A program made the position numbers and the translations under genes. Below the pieces are notes generated by a model, which ran no database searches, was not told where the DNA came from, and was given only the letters and a program-made list of their open reading frames with translations. This document shows positions 33,901-44,044 of a DNA stretch of 62,000 bases, piece by piece; positions within the stretch are counted from its first letter, which is position 1; every line of letters begins with the position of its first letter. Location of the stretch: positions 2,776 to 64,775 of the forward strand of contig NMRA01000171.1 in assembly GCA_002633005.1 (NCBI GenBank), given 5' to 3'. The stretch comes from Phoronis australis. Its lineage: Eukaryota; Phoronida; Phoronidae.

Positions 33901-34966
33901 CACTTTAAAGCAAAAGCCACATAATACTGTTAATAGTGTTTATAATAGTATCTCAGAAATTTCGCGGGACTCTTTTTACAGTAATTATTTTTACTGATCA
34001 GTTGTATTTGGGACACAACAAATTAATGACACTGATGAGATCTGTTTGTTAATTGAATAGCATAGGCTGCTCTGGAATACTGCCAATGGTCAAGAGCAGA
34101 CTGGCTTGGAATTTTAATTGGTTATTCAAACTGTGAACTCACAAATAAATTTTCCCAGTATTAGTCTTGTAAAATTTAATAGAACTTAGAATCCCAGTAA
34201 ACTTGTGTTCCATGCAAAAAAATCCTAATAAAAATTTGCCTGAAAAATACAAGGATTACTTCACATGTGAACACTATTTTGCAGAAGCTCACGAATTAAC
34301 ATCCACTTGGCTTGTTCACAAAAATCCTTGTATCACCTCTGTACCTTGCAATAAACACAGGGAAATCCTTATGCACATCATGTGAAATTTAGTGGAAGTA
34401 ATTCTGTTATTTTCCTGCTAATATTTTTGCATTGGGGACATGATTTACCTGGTATTCTGAATTCAACCAAATTTGCCTGAACTAATACCAGGAAATTTTG
34501 TTCATGAGTTATCACGGTTTGGTTACTCAGTTAAGAGTTGTACAGCATCGGTGCCTGCCAATGGGATCGACACAAATACTGGTATTATGGCAGTCAGCAG
34601 GATTCCTTGGGCACATGACTGTTTGTGGAATTACTCCAGTTAACTTTTTTTTCCTGAAATATTTACAGGACTTTGAAATACATGAGAACACAGCTAACTT
34701 TGCTAAAACTTCATGTCGTAACACCTGATATTTCAGGTCTGTATTCAGTTCATTTAGTCATGATTTTTTCATGGTATTGTTGCTACAGGTTTGTTCGAGC
34801 AGAGCATTATCGCTACTCGTACACAAAGCTAGGCAGTAAGAGTGCCGCTGAAGGCAAGTGGTGGACACGAAGGCGCCTTGGGAATTATCTGCCACCCGTG
34901 TCTCTGGATTCACTGCAAGACTTCATGAGACATATGGGATGGAGACTGCCTCGTTTGCCAGCATAA
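21801..34966 (+). CDS. Lmf1: Lipase maturation factor 1, complete (12 coding exons)
   Basis: Coding exons: 21801-21966, 23425-23526, 24990-25197, 25530-25540, 27103-27251, 28559-28624, 29573-29740, 30820-30997, 31651-31804, 32661-32844, 33332-33444, 34789-34966. All have GT donors and AG acceptors with matching phases, joining to 558 aa (human LMF1 567). Landmarks in order: GTYWLTRIVLLRYLAF, FVAFLVGLHQN, GCANMVVMATLW, WYGFGWESQLLE, GLIKIRGDQCW, YYLHQSPDWFHKFETL, ISGNLSFLNWLT, FKCKPGD, ISPYHYRLDWLMWFAAFQ, EGKWWTRRRLG. These fit LMF1, not LMF2. Known role: polytopic ER membrane protein needed for folding of dimeric lipases. The first ATG follows an in-frame stop at 21723. Exon 4 is only 11 nt. 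Confidence 0.95.
22862..23078 (+). repeat. Dispersed repeat family M4, copy A
   Basis: Similar on the opposite strand to about 37795-38025. Shared phrases are ttacagtaca, aatgacccagaattcc, and the terminal part around 'cattctataattagaa' and 'ctctataatagtcactacc'. It lies in Lmf1 intron 1; no coding potential. Confidence 0.55.
23194..23270 (+). repeat. Hairpin element family M3, copy 1
   Basis: Arms 'ttttgagaaccagttt' and 'aaactggttatcaaaa' pair with one mismatch around a loop of about 23 nt (gatgccgttattcagtggag). Two further copies lie at 30705-30780 and 45765-45832. In Lmf1 intron 1. Confidence 0.75.
23425..23526 (+). CDS. Lmf1: Lmf1 exon 2
   Basis: Residues 56-89 plus one base: FVAFLVGLHQNEALIGSNGL and onward. 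Acceptor TTATTTTACAG; donor GCAG|GTACAA. An upstream GT in 'atcaggtcac' would break the frame into exon 3, so this donor is preferred. Confidence 0.88.
23690..24390 (-). repeat. Degenerate tandem array of about 160-180-bp units
   Basis: Three to four units each contain a phrase like 'gatgatatctaaag.acc', 'gaatttc.gtgaaacttga', 'tatgatgtca' and 'actactgcag'. One unit carries the inverse of the CTCF-like motif (23965-23978, CCACTAGGAGGCGC on minus). Related in design to the array at 5950-6995 but in opposite orientation. In Lmf1 intron 2. Confidence 0.65.
24990..25197 (+). CDS. Lmf1: Lmf1 exon 3
   Basis: Residues 90-158 plus two bases: NSSKDLFSFAPTLLW then membrane segments through GCANMVVMATLW and SIVNVGQR. 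Acceptor ATTTTCCAG, donor GATG|GTGAGG. Confidence 0.92.
25530..25540 (+). CDS. Lmf1: Lmf1 exon 4, an 11-nt microexon
   Basis: The 11 bases GTACGGCTTTG are flanked by acceptor TACATTTTAG and donor GTGAGT. They complete W159, encode Y160, G161 and F162, and give the first base of G163, restoring the conserved block WYxFGWESQ. Skipping it would shift the frame between exons 3 and 5, so it is required for a functional product. Confidence 0.88.
27103..27251 (+). CDS. Lmf1: Lmf1 exon 5
   Basis: Residues 163-212: GWESQLLESGFLAIFLCPVL and onward to GYRWLIFRIMFGA. Acceptor TTGTTTTAG, donor GCT|GTGAGT, ending in phase 0. Confidence 0.92.
27334..27572 (+). mobile_element. MITE-like element, family M1 copy 3
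   Basis: Shares with copy 1 'aatctcatcaattta', 'acaatatggtggac.tttgaa', 'ttgtgggcattcacaacaat' and 'ttttggcaataattttagtc', and ends 'aaattggaaagatttta'. In Lmf1 intron 5, same orientation as the other copies. Confidence 0.65.
27850..28133 (+). mobile_element. MITE-like element (copy Y) with internal 44-bp duplication
   Basis: Ends 'ggcattttactct' and 'catgagagtaaaaggc' match the 4861-5054 element. A 44-bp unit (…tcaagaaa.c.cttcagagttta…) is repeated twice at about 27938-28022, explaining much of the length difference from copy X. Confidence 0.55.
28201..28348 (+). repeat. 49-bp tandem repeat, 3 copies
   Basis: The unit 'catcagctaatatctaca' plus 'aagttcaattatgtagcc' occurs at 28201, 28250 and 28298 with few differences. 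In Lmf1 intron 5. Confidence 0.85.
28559..28624 (+). CDS. Lmf1: Lmf1 exon 6
   Basis: Exactly 22 codons, GLIKIRGDQCWLDLTC and MHYHYQ, one of the most conserved LMF1 blocks. Acceptor TTATTGACAG, donor TCAG|GTTTGT. Too short to appear as a long open frame; found by matching the block missing between exons 5 and 7. Confidence 0.92.
29573..29740 (+). CDS. Lmf1: Lmf1 exon 7
   Basis: Residues 235-290: TQPVPNPISYYLHQSPDWF and onward to LGGAIQIMFQ. Acceptor GTTTTCTTTCAG, donor CCAG|GTAATG; 56 whole codons. Confidence 0.93.
30705..30780 (+). repeat. Hairpin element family M3, copy 2
   Basis: Arms 'ttttaagaaccagttt' and 'aaactggttcttaaaa' are perfectly complementary over 16 bp, with outer GGGGTC/GACCCC. 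Weaker complementarity extends outward to about 30690-30796. It ends about 25-40 bp upstream of Lmf1 exon 8, close enough to affect the acceptor region. Confidence 0.8.
30820..30997 (+). CDS. Lmf1: Lmf1 exon 8
   Basis: Residues 291-349 plus one base: VVLIISGNLSFLNWLTILPS and onward to QRSTR. Acceptor TTGTCAACAG. Donor CGTG|GTGGGT is chosen because it alone gives the phase needed by exon 9; a nearer GTCAAC would not. Confidence 0.85.
31029..31160 (+). repeat. Dispersed repeat family M5, copy 1
   Basis: Similar to about 38325-38475: 'ggtgctaat', 'ttgacatct.aat', 'attgagaacagaaa.cagttc', 'gtgcatt', 'cttgcgacgcc'. It starts with a 13-of-14 CTCF-like motif (31029-31042). Immediately downstream of Lmf1 exon 8. 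Confidence 0.55.
31243..31443 (+). mobile_element. MITE-like element, family M1 copy 4
   Basis: Begins 'gtaaaacctcaccaaaca'; shares 'ttttgggcattcac.cgaatg' and 'ttattttggcaattgtttt' with the other copies. Right end degraded ('gtcagagattttct'). In Lmf1 intron 8. Confidence 0.55.
31651..31804 (+). CDS. Lmf1: Lmf1 exon 9
   Basis: Residues 350-400 plus two bases: GQYIRRVSNWGLAALLVYLS, then MNTSFEPLRILNTYGAFG. Acceptor CTCTATTGCAG, donor GGAAG|GTGAGA. Confidence 0.9.
32661..32844 (+). CDS. Lmf1: Lmf1 exon 10
   Basis: Residues 401-462: VTKERTEVIFQGT, FKCKPGDVSRRPCLISPYHY and RLDWLMWFAAFQ, the most conserved lumenal part of the family. Acceptor TTCTTTATTCAG, donor TCAA|GTGAGC. Confidence 0.95.
33332..33444 (+). 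CDS. Lmf1: Lmf1 exon 11
   Basis: Residues 463-499 plus two bases: NYQYNPWLVHLAAKFLVND and onward to NPFEGKSPPK. Acceptor TATTTTTCCAG, donor CCAA|GTAAGT. Confidence 0.93.
34789..34966 (+). CDS. Lmf1: Lmf1 exon 12
   Basis: Residues 500-558 and stop TAA: FVRAEHYRYSYTKLGSKSAA, EGKWWTRRRLGNYLPP, MGWRLPRLPA. Acceptor TTGCTACAG. No C-terminal membrane tail follows, as in vertebrate LMF1 and unlike LMF2. Confidence 0.94.
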
Positions 34967-35629
34967 ACATCTGGAGTGGGACACTGTGTACATTTATTTA
35001 TTGGACAAACACAAAACTGCTACTTATAGATCTAATTCAAGCGGCAGACATTAAAATCCAAAGCGAGGCTCACTGCGATAAACAAAGCGAAAGTTGACAT
35101 TGCCCGAGTTAAATGTCCGGTCTTTTGAGTCCCACCTGGATATTAAATCTTAAAAATGTGTCGACAATTAACTACAGCGACGTAGAAAAATACATTAGAA
35201 AACAAGTTAATGCACCAAAGAGTTGTCTGACGAAATGGTATAATTTTTTTTGAAAAACTATTTTAGAAACATGAAAAGTAAATATGACCTAATTGCGGCG
35301 ATTGTAGTGTTACGGATTAGGTATTATGCTGAAGGCAGGGATACGTATCTTCTTGTAATTAAATTGTTGATAAAAATGCTTTCTACACGAACCAGGTCAT
35401 CTGCTCGTATTGTTGACGAGTTGAACTGAGATATATTCGACAGTGGTGGCTCATCGCATTTTGCTGTCATGACGTGCAAGTAGTCACACCTGGTTTAATT
35501 TGTTGATCAAGAATATTAACATCAAGTATAGCCTGATCCTCGTGAGGTAGGGACTATATCGGGACTAACAGTTGATTTAAGTCATTGATCTTATAGAATA
35601 ATTGGTGTTATTAAATATATTTTAATTAA

Positions 35630-35635
35630 AATAAA
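35630..35635 (+). promoter_or_regulatory. Candidate polyadenylation signal for Lmf1
   Basis: AATAAA about 660 bp after the Lmf1 stop codon, the first exact match I noticed downstream. Use is not demonstrated. Confidence 0.3.
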
Positions 35636-37794
35636 AACCAGGCTCGTAATTGAAAATATAAATTATTTGACCATCAATTCTGCTGTCTTAGTTTTAATAA
35701 TTCTTACGTCTATTTCATGTATTAGGTTTCAAATATCAATCTGGACCAAGTTGAATTTTAAAATTAAATCACCTAATTCGTTTGTCCAAAGCATAACCTC
35801 GTTTTAGAACTCGATTCAGTTAACTGGACAGAGCAATCATAGTTATCATGTTTCCAGGAGTCTCTTCGTCTGAGGCCGCGGAACTGAGACGGACTAGGAC
35901 TTCGCTGAGTGAGGGGAAAACTCTACCTCCTGATCACCATCAATAGCACCCCCGCCGATTGCAAGCTCTCATAGGCTCTGCCTCAGTTTAAAGTAGCATT
36001 TTATGCTCTTTCAAATTGTCACCTTTGTGGTTACAGGTGATTTGAACTTTGCATTGAAAGAAAAATAAATTTCAGTCACTAGGGGAATTTTTAGGCCTCG
36101 TGGGGGAATTTCAATATTTTTGAGAGGGAAATAGGCCCCTGTCCTTTTTGGAAAGAAAAATGCATCATGTTTCAAACCGTAGTCATGAGCCTGGTTGGCC
36201 GAAGATTCTCCGGTCATTGCTATCGATGCTTGACAACCGAGATGCGACAAAATATGATCTAAACTTTTCGAAAACATTTATAAATTTTACACGGATATAT
36301 TTTCCTTCGTTGCGACGTATGGCAATGACCCAACGCTTCCGAATCTCAACGTCCCTAGGGATTGTAAAGCAGATGGTTGAGTGTCCGTATTTTTTCTAGC
36401 CGTTCGAGCAATGCGGCCCTACACTACTATGCCAGTAAGCGAACAGAGTTATTGTAGCGAGCCTTGTTTTGGAACGCGCCTCCTGTCGGCGTGAATTGGG
36501 TCTATGGCAATTCCTGAAGTCAGTGAAATCTGTTTTGGGGACGTTAATTTTTACATTCCCTTGAAACCTGTTTTATCAAAGGTAATTCTTCACTCATAGG
36601 CAATTCTTCATCTGTTTCTCATATAATCACCACTGATAACCTTTTTGCAAATGACGGAAATTTAACCAAATGTTGTTTTATACATTACATGTTTTCACAG
36701 TACAAAGCCAGCTTATAACAGACTAAAAAATTCTTTGATTTTGTATTTTTTGAAAAATTTTGTGCAATAAAAGTTGCCTAACTTGTCCATAATGTATAGG
36801 TGAAGAATTACCATATGCCCCATTGAAGCTAAGACACGTGATTGCAAGAATGGGAGTGTTTTTAAGAACAAAGCTTTGTATCTAGTGAGAGTCTGGTCGT
36901 GTAACTTCATATTTTAGTCATAGAATGTCGGAATGTTTTTGAGTGCTAATCATATTTAATGTCACTCTGACTGGAACTCCATAACATTGTTCACACATGC
37001 CATCTTCACCAAGCAATTTAGTGAAGTGTGTGCCAGCAAAATTACTAAATTATTGTTTCAGCTGATAAAGCAAACCTTTGTGGCAGTCGAAATACAAGGT
37101 CAAAAATCGATGACACTCAGGGTATTGTTTATCAAAAAAGCAAGAAAACATGATTTTACAAAAATGTGAAATGCCTTATGTTTTTCTTTGTTGTAAGAAT
37201 CAAGTAGAATGCAGTTTTCAATTTGGGGCAAGTTTCTGTCAGTGGATCAAATGGAGTAAGTCTATTTCTGCAGGAATTATTGGCTTTGGCCGTTCTTTAT
37301 GACCAGTTTCTTGTTTACATTGCAGCTGTCTGTTGGTGGTGGTGATGGAGAAATGTTGTTAAAAGTTGAAAATCTCCTGCTGTTTTCTGGCATCGTTACA
37401 GTGCTTGACTGTTTTGTTGGCTTTCTTTTGCTTTAAATAGTTGTTTTATTTTGGAATAAATCGTATAACACATCATGTATGTTACAATTTTTCTGTGTGG
37501 AAATTACAACACTTTACAATGTGCTGGAGCTTCACATTAGAGTCCCATGCAATGCCATTTTTGAAAACCATGGTTCATGTTCATGTTATAGGGTGGTAAC
37601 TTTTTTAATTCATTGTTCCTATTAACTCAACATGAAGGAATGGAGTTCATTGATGGGTTCAGCTAGAAGATTGACCATCACTGACTTGATTTATTTAGTA
37701 TTTTGAAATTGCAATTTTGGTTCTACCTATTTAGTGCTGTGCGTTTTCATTTTTGTTTTGAAAATAACTTGATTGTAACCACTCAAGCACAGAA

Positions 37795-38025
37795 ATATTC
37801 AGACAAAACACCGTTCCCCTGACGTGATTTCTTAATTGTGTTGACATCAAAAAATAACGGTAATGACTATTATGGGAGCAAATTTTTAATCATAGAATGG
37901 CTTAGTCACCTTGTCATGTAAATTTCCTCTTAATGCATTTCCTTTTCTACTTCTGCCCATTCAGCTTGACAGGGAATTCTGGGTCATTGTGTTTGGACAC
38001 TTGTGGCTTGTACTGTAAATCTGTA
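37795..38025 (-). repeat. Dispersed repeat family M4, copy B
   Basis: Reverse-strand match to 22862-23078: on minus it begins near 'ttacagtacaagccacaag', then 'aatgacccagaattccc', and later 'cattctatgattaaa' and 'cccataatagtcattacc'. Confidence 0.55.
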
Positions 38026-38324
38026 ACTTTCGGGTCTGCAAATGGCCTATTAAAAATCGAGGAAGCAATTACTTGTGACACAATGTGACCATTTACAGGG
38101 TGGACAAAGGGAGTTTTTTGGACCTGCTTCTCTCCAAATCCTGATAAAGGAAGACCACAAGCAGCCACTTTTGCTGCTGGGGTGGGGGTGCAGTTCTATA
38201 TTTACATGATACCTGACATCTCATTACTCACTGCGGTAAAAATGAGCGCAGTTCGCCAGACCAGAATGGTGGTTTATAAGAAATGAAATGTGTTCGTATT
38301 TTTTGAAAATGTAAGTAGAGAGAT

Positions 38325-38475
38325 CTGTTGCCCTGGTGCTAATAAATACTATGCAACTCTTTTTGACATCTGAATTGTATTGAGAGCAGAGAACAGTTCG
38401 TGTGATTTACCCGAGTGCATTTCTGTGAGATCACGTGCCCAACCTGGCTTACGACGCCGAGTGAATTTCGAGTTA
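38325..38475 (+). repeat. Dispersed repeat family M5, copy 2
   Basis: Match to 31029-31160. The minus-strand frame of 96 codons at 38349-38639 overlaps it and is therefore unlikely to be a gene. Confidence 0.5.
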
Positions 38476-41400
38476 CCATTGCAACCGCAACAAGCATTTC
38501 CTCGGCGCCCAAGAGATGGCAGTGTGTCCCGTGTCTGAACCCTAGTCTCCTGCACAGACCCTCGAGCCATCCGTGACGTCAGCTTGTGAGGCCCGGGAAC
38601 CAGGTTAGTCTGAACCCGTGAACTGCATCCTGGTTCCAACTTGGGACGTCTGAGCGGTCTGAGCCAATTAATGTTCTGAACGTCTCAGGACCGGATCTTA
38701 ACTAAGCTTCGCCCAAGAAAAAGGTTTTCACTTTTACCTAAACTTGTACATCGTTTTTTTTAAACTTTCAGACAAACATGTTCTGTGTGTATGGCGATTT
38801 TTCTTAAATACTTGCATTAAGTACGTCACTTAATCGCCGTCTTTGCAACACGAATTTCAGCATATCATACACTCGTTGACTTGCACGAGTGTTTGTTGTG
38901 CGATGGGCTTCATTTACAACACAATGTTAATATTAGAGGCTCCTACTCAACAGAATTTTTAATCGACACTTTCACAAGGAAATTAATTTTCTTGTATTCG
39001 TACACGGCGTCTCATTGGTGACTCATTCGAGGACCCGAATGGTACCGTAGGTCCTACTGACATTCTTCTGACGATTTTTTTCAAATTTCAATGTAACTCC
39101 ATCTCGACGAAATCAAGCGTATAAAGTTTGACATATTTAGTCGTATTGGTTTAGTACTATTGTATTTCATGAAAACGTGACTTTATGTCCCGAACGCCGG
39201 CCAGCCAGCTACCTGTATGAGGGCTATATATCGTTCGAACTCCGAAGGCAAAGTGAACCCTTTCGTTTGGTGCTTCTGTTGTCGCACTTCGCAATTGTGC
39301 TTTAATAACTCACATGTGATAATGAATTCTCACTCCTGAAAGTTAAGGAAATTGTTATCAAAGCTTTTGAATTACGCATTAGCAAGCTGTTGGCACAGCT
39401 GAAATATGGTCCGTCGTTTAGAATCTTCCTGGCTTCTGTATACAGACTAAATGTTGCCGCTTGTATTGTAGTTCAATGCTATTAATGTATTTGACAATAC
39501 AAGACATCATATCAGAATATTACAGAAGCCGTAATATTAAAAAAACGCTGTAACAATCAAATATTCACACTTCGTCTTTTGTACTCTTGTAGCCGAGAGC
39601 GGTGCAAACATTTTAAAAAATACCCCTTCCGCTTCTTTTTAAAAAGCGTTTTGAGTATTCGATTGTCACTAACGTCACCTGAAATTTCAAGGACGAGCCC
39701 ATTTACACGGGCAGTAAAACTTTCAAACTGATTTTAATGACCCATAAACTTGTGAAGGTTGAAACTTAGGAAATGATTTCAAAAAAAAATAATAATTATG
39801 TCCTTCGGCTGCGAAGACTCTTAGCAAGAGATCCAGTAACCCATACAATACTCGGCATTGGATTTTCCTTTCATCGGACCTTCTTAAATCATATCATTAT
39901 CCCAACCTGACTATTAAATTTAAAATAAAACTTTTCTAAACTACCGACCACTAAAATAAGTATTTTCTTGACAAAAGGCGATCATTGTGTTAATGTATTG
40001 CTGCACGATACTTCGGTGTGCACCCGGCTATAAACCTAAATCGACCATCGTAAAATGTAACAGCTCTTACCTGTCTAATGAATAAATTGTCATTTTCTCA
40101 GATTTTATTGCGCCTTATAATGTCCTATAAACGTAGAGCCTATTCACTTTTATCCAAGCAAGTCATTTCATAAAAACTCGCAAATGCTTACCTATTCTGA
40201 TTTGTCAATAAATTGTTGATTGGTGAAAAAGTTAAGAGGTAACCGGTATGTTGATGACAATGCTGTTGTTGTGTTGTGAGACGAATCCGCTCCCCAGGCG
40301 AGAGAGGAATGGGTTGGAGCTTTTACTCCAGGTTCAACGAGTACACTTTATATATTTCACTAATTTGCAAATATTAATAAACTATAAATTGTAATGTTCT
40401 GCTTTGATAAAGGGGATCAGTGTCGAGAAAGGGTTGGGTATGTGCATTTGAATGGAGTGGGGCAAATGTCGTCGAGTCTAACCTTGTCAATAAGTGCTTA
40501 GTAATTGTTGAATAATTCACATTAGAACGTGAATGCTTTTTGGGGGCACAGCAGCAACAGAATGCATGTGTAGTAATTTAAGCATTGTGCAATCCTCATT
40601 TCTGCTTTGTGGTTTTAATTTTGTCATCACGGAACTCGGAGATCGCCTCTTGAAAACAAATCGATGCAATCTGGGCAGCGCTGATATTTAGGCAGTTTAT
40701 TGAAGTTTCGAGTTTGTGAGTCGTTTCGTCTTCATTAGCAAGTCCGCAAATTACGTTAGGAAATACCCGAAACTATATATCACGCATTCGTTTCATTAAT
40801 TGAAATTGCTAATATCCTACTTGCATGTGGTATTGATAAATGCTATTACAGCACATTGAAAAACTAATTAAGGGGTCAAAACTGAGTTTGTCATTAACAA
40901 ATACATTTTCCTTAGTTTGCTAACTTGTGTGTTTACAGCACATTTTGTTAAATTATCCCAAAATTTTTGTAATTTAAAAATTTTTATTTTGACATTCTCC
41001 CATAGTCTAGTCTAAACATATTGTTCTGAGAGACTGCGGTAAAATTATCCACACCCGGCGCTCTTCCAGTAATGGAACTAGCTGTTGAAGGTCCCCAGCG
41101 CATCGAGCTATTTACAAGACGATAGCTAATTGGGCAATAATTAAATTAAGAAGAACGTGTTGCGCTAATTTGTGTCATTTTCCTGATGGCTAATCGTACT
41201 TTGTAATTAAGAGCCCGATGCTGTCGATTCCGAGTGTGCGTTTAGTGCCGTTCTAATTTTGTCGGCCTATCGAGTTTTGATGAAAAGTGAATTGTACGTG
41301 GGTCCCCTGAGCTGAGTTTAATTAAAATACTACCTCCGACGTTCGCTGCCTGGTTATCCAGTTAAAATTCCACAGCCTTCGAGATATGGTGCTTTCCGAA

Positions 41401-43944
41401 GACTTTGCTAAGTAATTCTGCAGTCATAAAATGTCGTAAAGACTTGTCAGTAGACCAAACGGAGTTTTACGAAGTTTTCTGCCGGAAATTGAGGAACACT
41501 TGTTGGGTAGTTCTAGCAATTAGTATGCTCAATTTTTCAGCGTATCAATTATTGATTTGACATGCATTGCCTTTATCGATTGTGGTGTGCCCTCAACCAA
41601 ATGTGAATCTACATTTTACCTTTAGTTGGAAAAATAAAGGGACTTCCCTTATAGTTATTCCCATCTCATTCTTGAGCTATAATACAACACTACTGAAAAT
41701 TACAGAATTCGTGTAAATTACACGAACTGAGAACACGTGAAAAACATCGAATGTCGAGATGAAAAAGCGTTTTTATTCTTTATGCACTGGTTGGGTGCGT
41801 TCACGAAAGAATGCAGTATTCTGAAGTATGCATTAAATTACCAGCCAGGCCACGTTTTCCAAATAGATTGCACCTCTAATTACAATTGCATAAAGTGGTC
41901 GAAATTGAGCGATACTCATCAATAAACGTAACAAGTTGCGTTACAAACAAACCTTTAATATATCTTCAATGTGTTTATAATGAGGCGTCGTCTGCATCAT
42001 CCGTCCAATTTCCTCAAGACTGTTTTGTCCAATCTCCGCCCAATCTAGTCCTGGCCAATCCTCGAACAGCCAGACTAGAATACACTTCGTCGGCGTGGTC
42101 GGCTGATCAAAGGCATACTCACAAAGCTTATCGGTGATCGGTAATTTGAACAAAATTGTCAATTTAATTGTGTTGAGGTAACTCCATTGAGCTGACTATG
42201 GGCAAGCGAATGTGTGGTATTACGGCTAAATACCTAGTATCAGATTAACTTTGTGAGGAGATGTTATGTTTATTCATAACGTTTATCAATCCTCAGTCCA
42301 GTCTAACCGGCGTGAAACTGAAACTCTGCTTTCTGAAGTAGTCATTCCGTTGGTACGTTCATTCTCAATCATATGTCTACCACAGCCGAGGAGATTGTGT
42401 TCAACACCAAGCGTGTTTTTCAACTCACGGAACATGGCGTAAATCGAGGCTAAACGCTGTCTACACTGTTTATTTTGAACTATCGATTTTTAAAATTCTT
42501 AGCTGTAACTATACGATAACAGGTGTGTCCTGTTTACCATAGCCACAATTTTAATACATCAGATATCGAAGTGACACACTTGACTACAATTTCTCTACGA
42601 CCTGGGTTATTTGTGAGCATATGTATTTAATCAAAGAGAACATAACAGTAAAATTTATTTAATGTTGAGGTTAATTTCGTACCCAGCTGTCGTCTTGGTC
42701 ATGAGCTACTCTCAGTGAGCACCACGGGGTATGAATAATAAAATAATATACAAAATAATGATATCGTTGCTTAAGTACATTGATAATGGCCCGGCAGTCC
42801 GCGCTAATAAGGTGCACCTCTATTCCAATATGAATCAACATAATTTTCTTTGAATTTACATTAGTTGGCTACTGATTAGGGTAGAATCGGCCATCTTCAA
42901 GTCTGTGAGACACAAAAAGTAGTCAGGACAAAAATTTCCCTATTTTCGGTTTGAGACAAGTTCACTTTTTTAAGTTAGAAATTACTTATAATTTGACTGT
43001 AGAAATGAGCGCCAGGAACCGAAACATCTGGCCAGCGAGAGGTACGTTCATGGAAACTGAATCGAATACGTGCTATTTCTTATCTATCCACCATGGAATA
43101 GACGGTAACTTTCTCCTTGTTCAATTTCATTTAATTTAGAGACAAAATTTACTGATTTTAACGCAAACCAATATTTAGGCAAAACATATTCTCGAATAAC
43201 GCTCTTTTAATACGACATCGATTTCTTTCAAAACAAACATAATTTGATATAAAAAATCTATTTTCTTTTTGAAATTCTATTGGTGCACGAACAAAATGGC
43301 CACCACATTCAGGCCGAATAACGTTGAACTTCAATTTTCACCCCGAACTTCAAATAATTGGCTGTAGAAGAACGCAAGTAGGCCTACACAAAAGTCTTCA
43401 ACTTTTGTCATGTTTCCATGTCAGTAATACTTTGTTTTAGACCACTTACGGTTATGAAGTTGGTCTCAAATTGTTCCTTTGTCAAAGTGAAGACCTCAAG
43501 GATTCGAAGAATTCGTTATTGCTGCGGCTTAAGATCAAGCTCCAGTTTACGAGTTGACTTGGCACGGCATGCCATGTTACGCGCCGAACATAATCTCGAG
43601 GAATAACGCATTGTCACCGAGTTCTTTGCAAACCCAGAGACCGCTTAGTCATCTGAATCATGAAGAAAACGTTGAGAACAATTTTATATTGGAACGAGGA
43701 TTACAGCCGCTTGAGTGGGTAGCCCGACCAGCGACACCACTGTTCTTCCTAGGGTCCCACTGGACACGTCAACAAATACCGATTCTGCATTTTTGGATTT
43801 GTTTTCTGACGAAACGTAATCTTTTTGGGTAACACAAGTCCTTTTTTCACGAAAACTGTATCAGCTTATTTCAAGAAAATTAAATAGTAGGCACATATAG
43901 CTGTTGAAACTGATTAACTTTGAGAATTTAAGTTTTATTGATAA

Positions 43945-44044
43945 AACTGATTTATACTGCCGCAGTCTTGAGATATTAATAATGAAAATGTTTTAACTGA
44001 TTTATACTGCCGCAGTCTTGAGATATTAATAATGAAAATATTTT
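43945..44044 (+). repeat. Near-perfect 50-bp tandem duplication
   Basis: A 50-base unit starting 'aactgatttatactgccgca' occurs twice in a row with a single G/A difference, so the duplication is recent or under conversion. Confidence 0.95.

Noticed and set aside
38349-38639. 96-codon minus-strand frame
   Set aside because: Overlaps a dispersed repeat also found at 31029-31160 and has no domain similarity.
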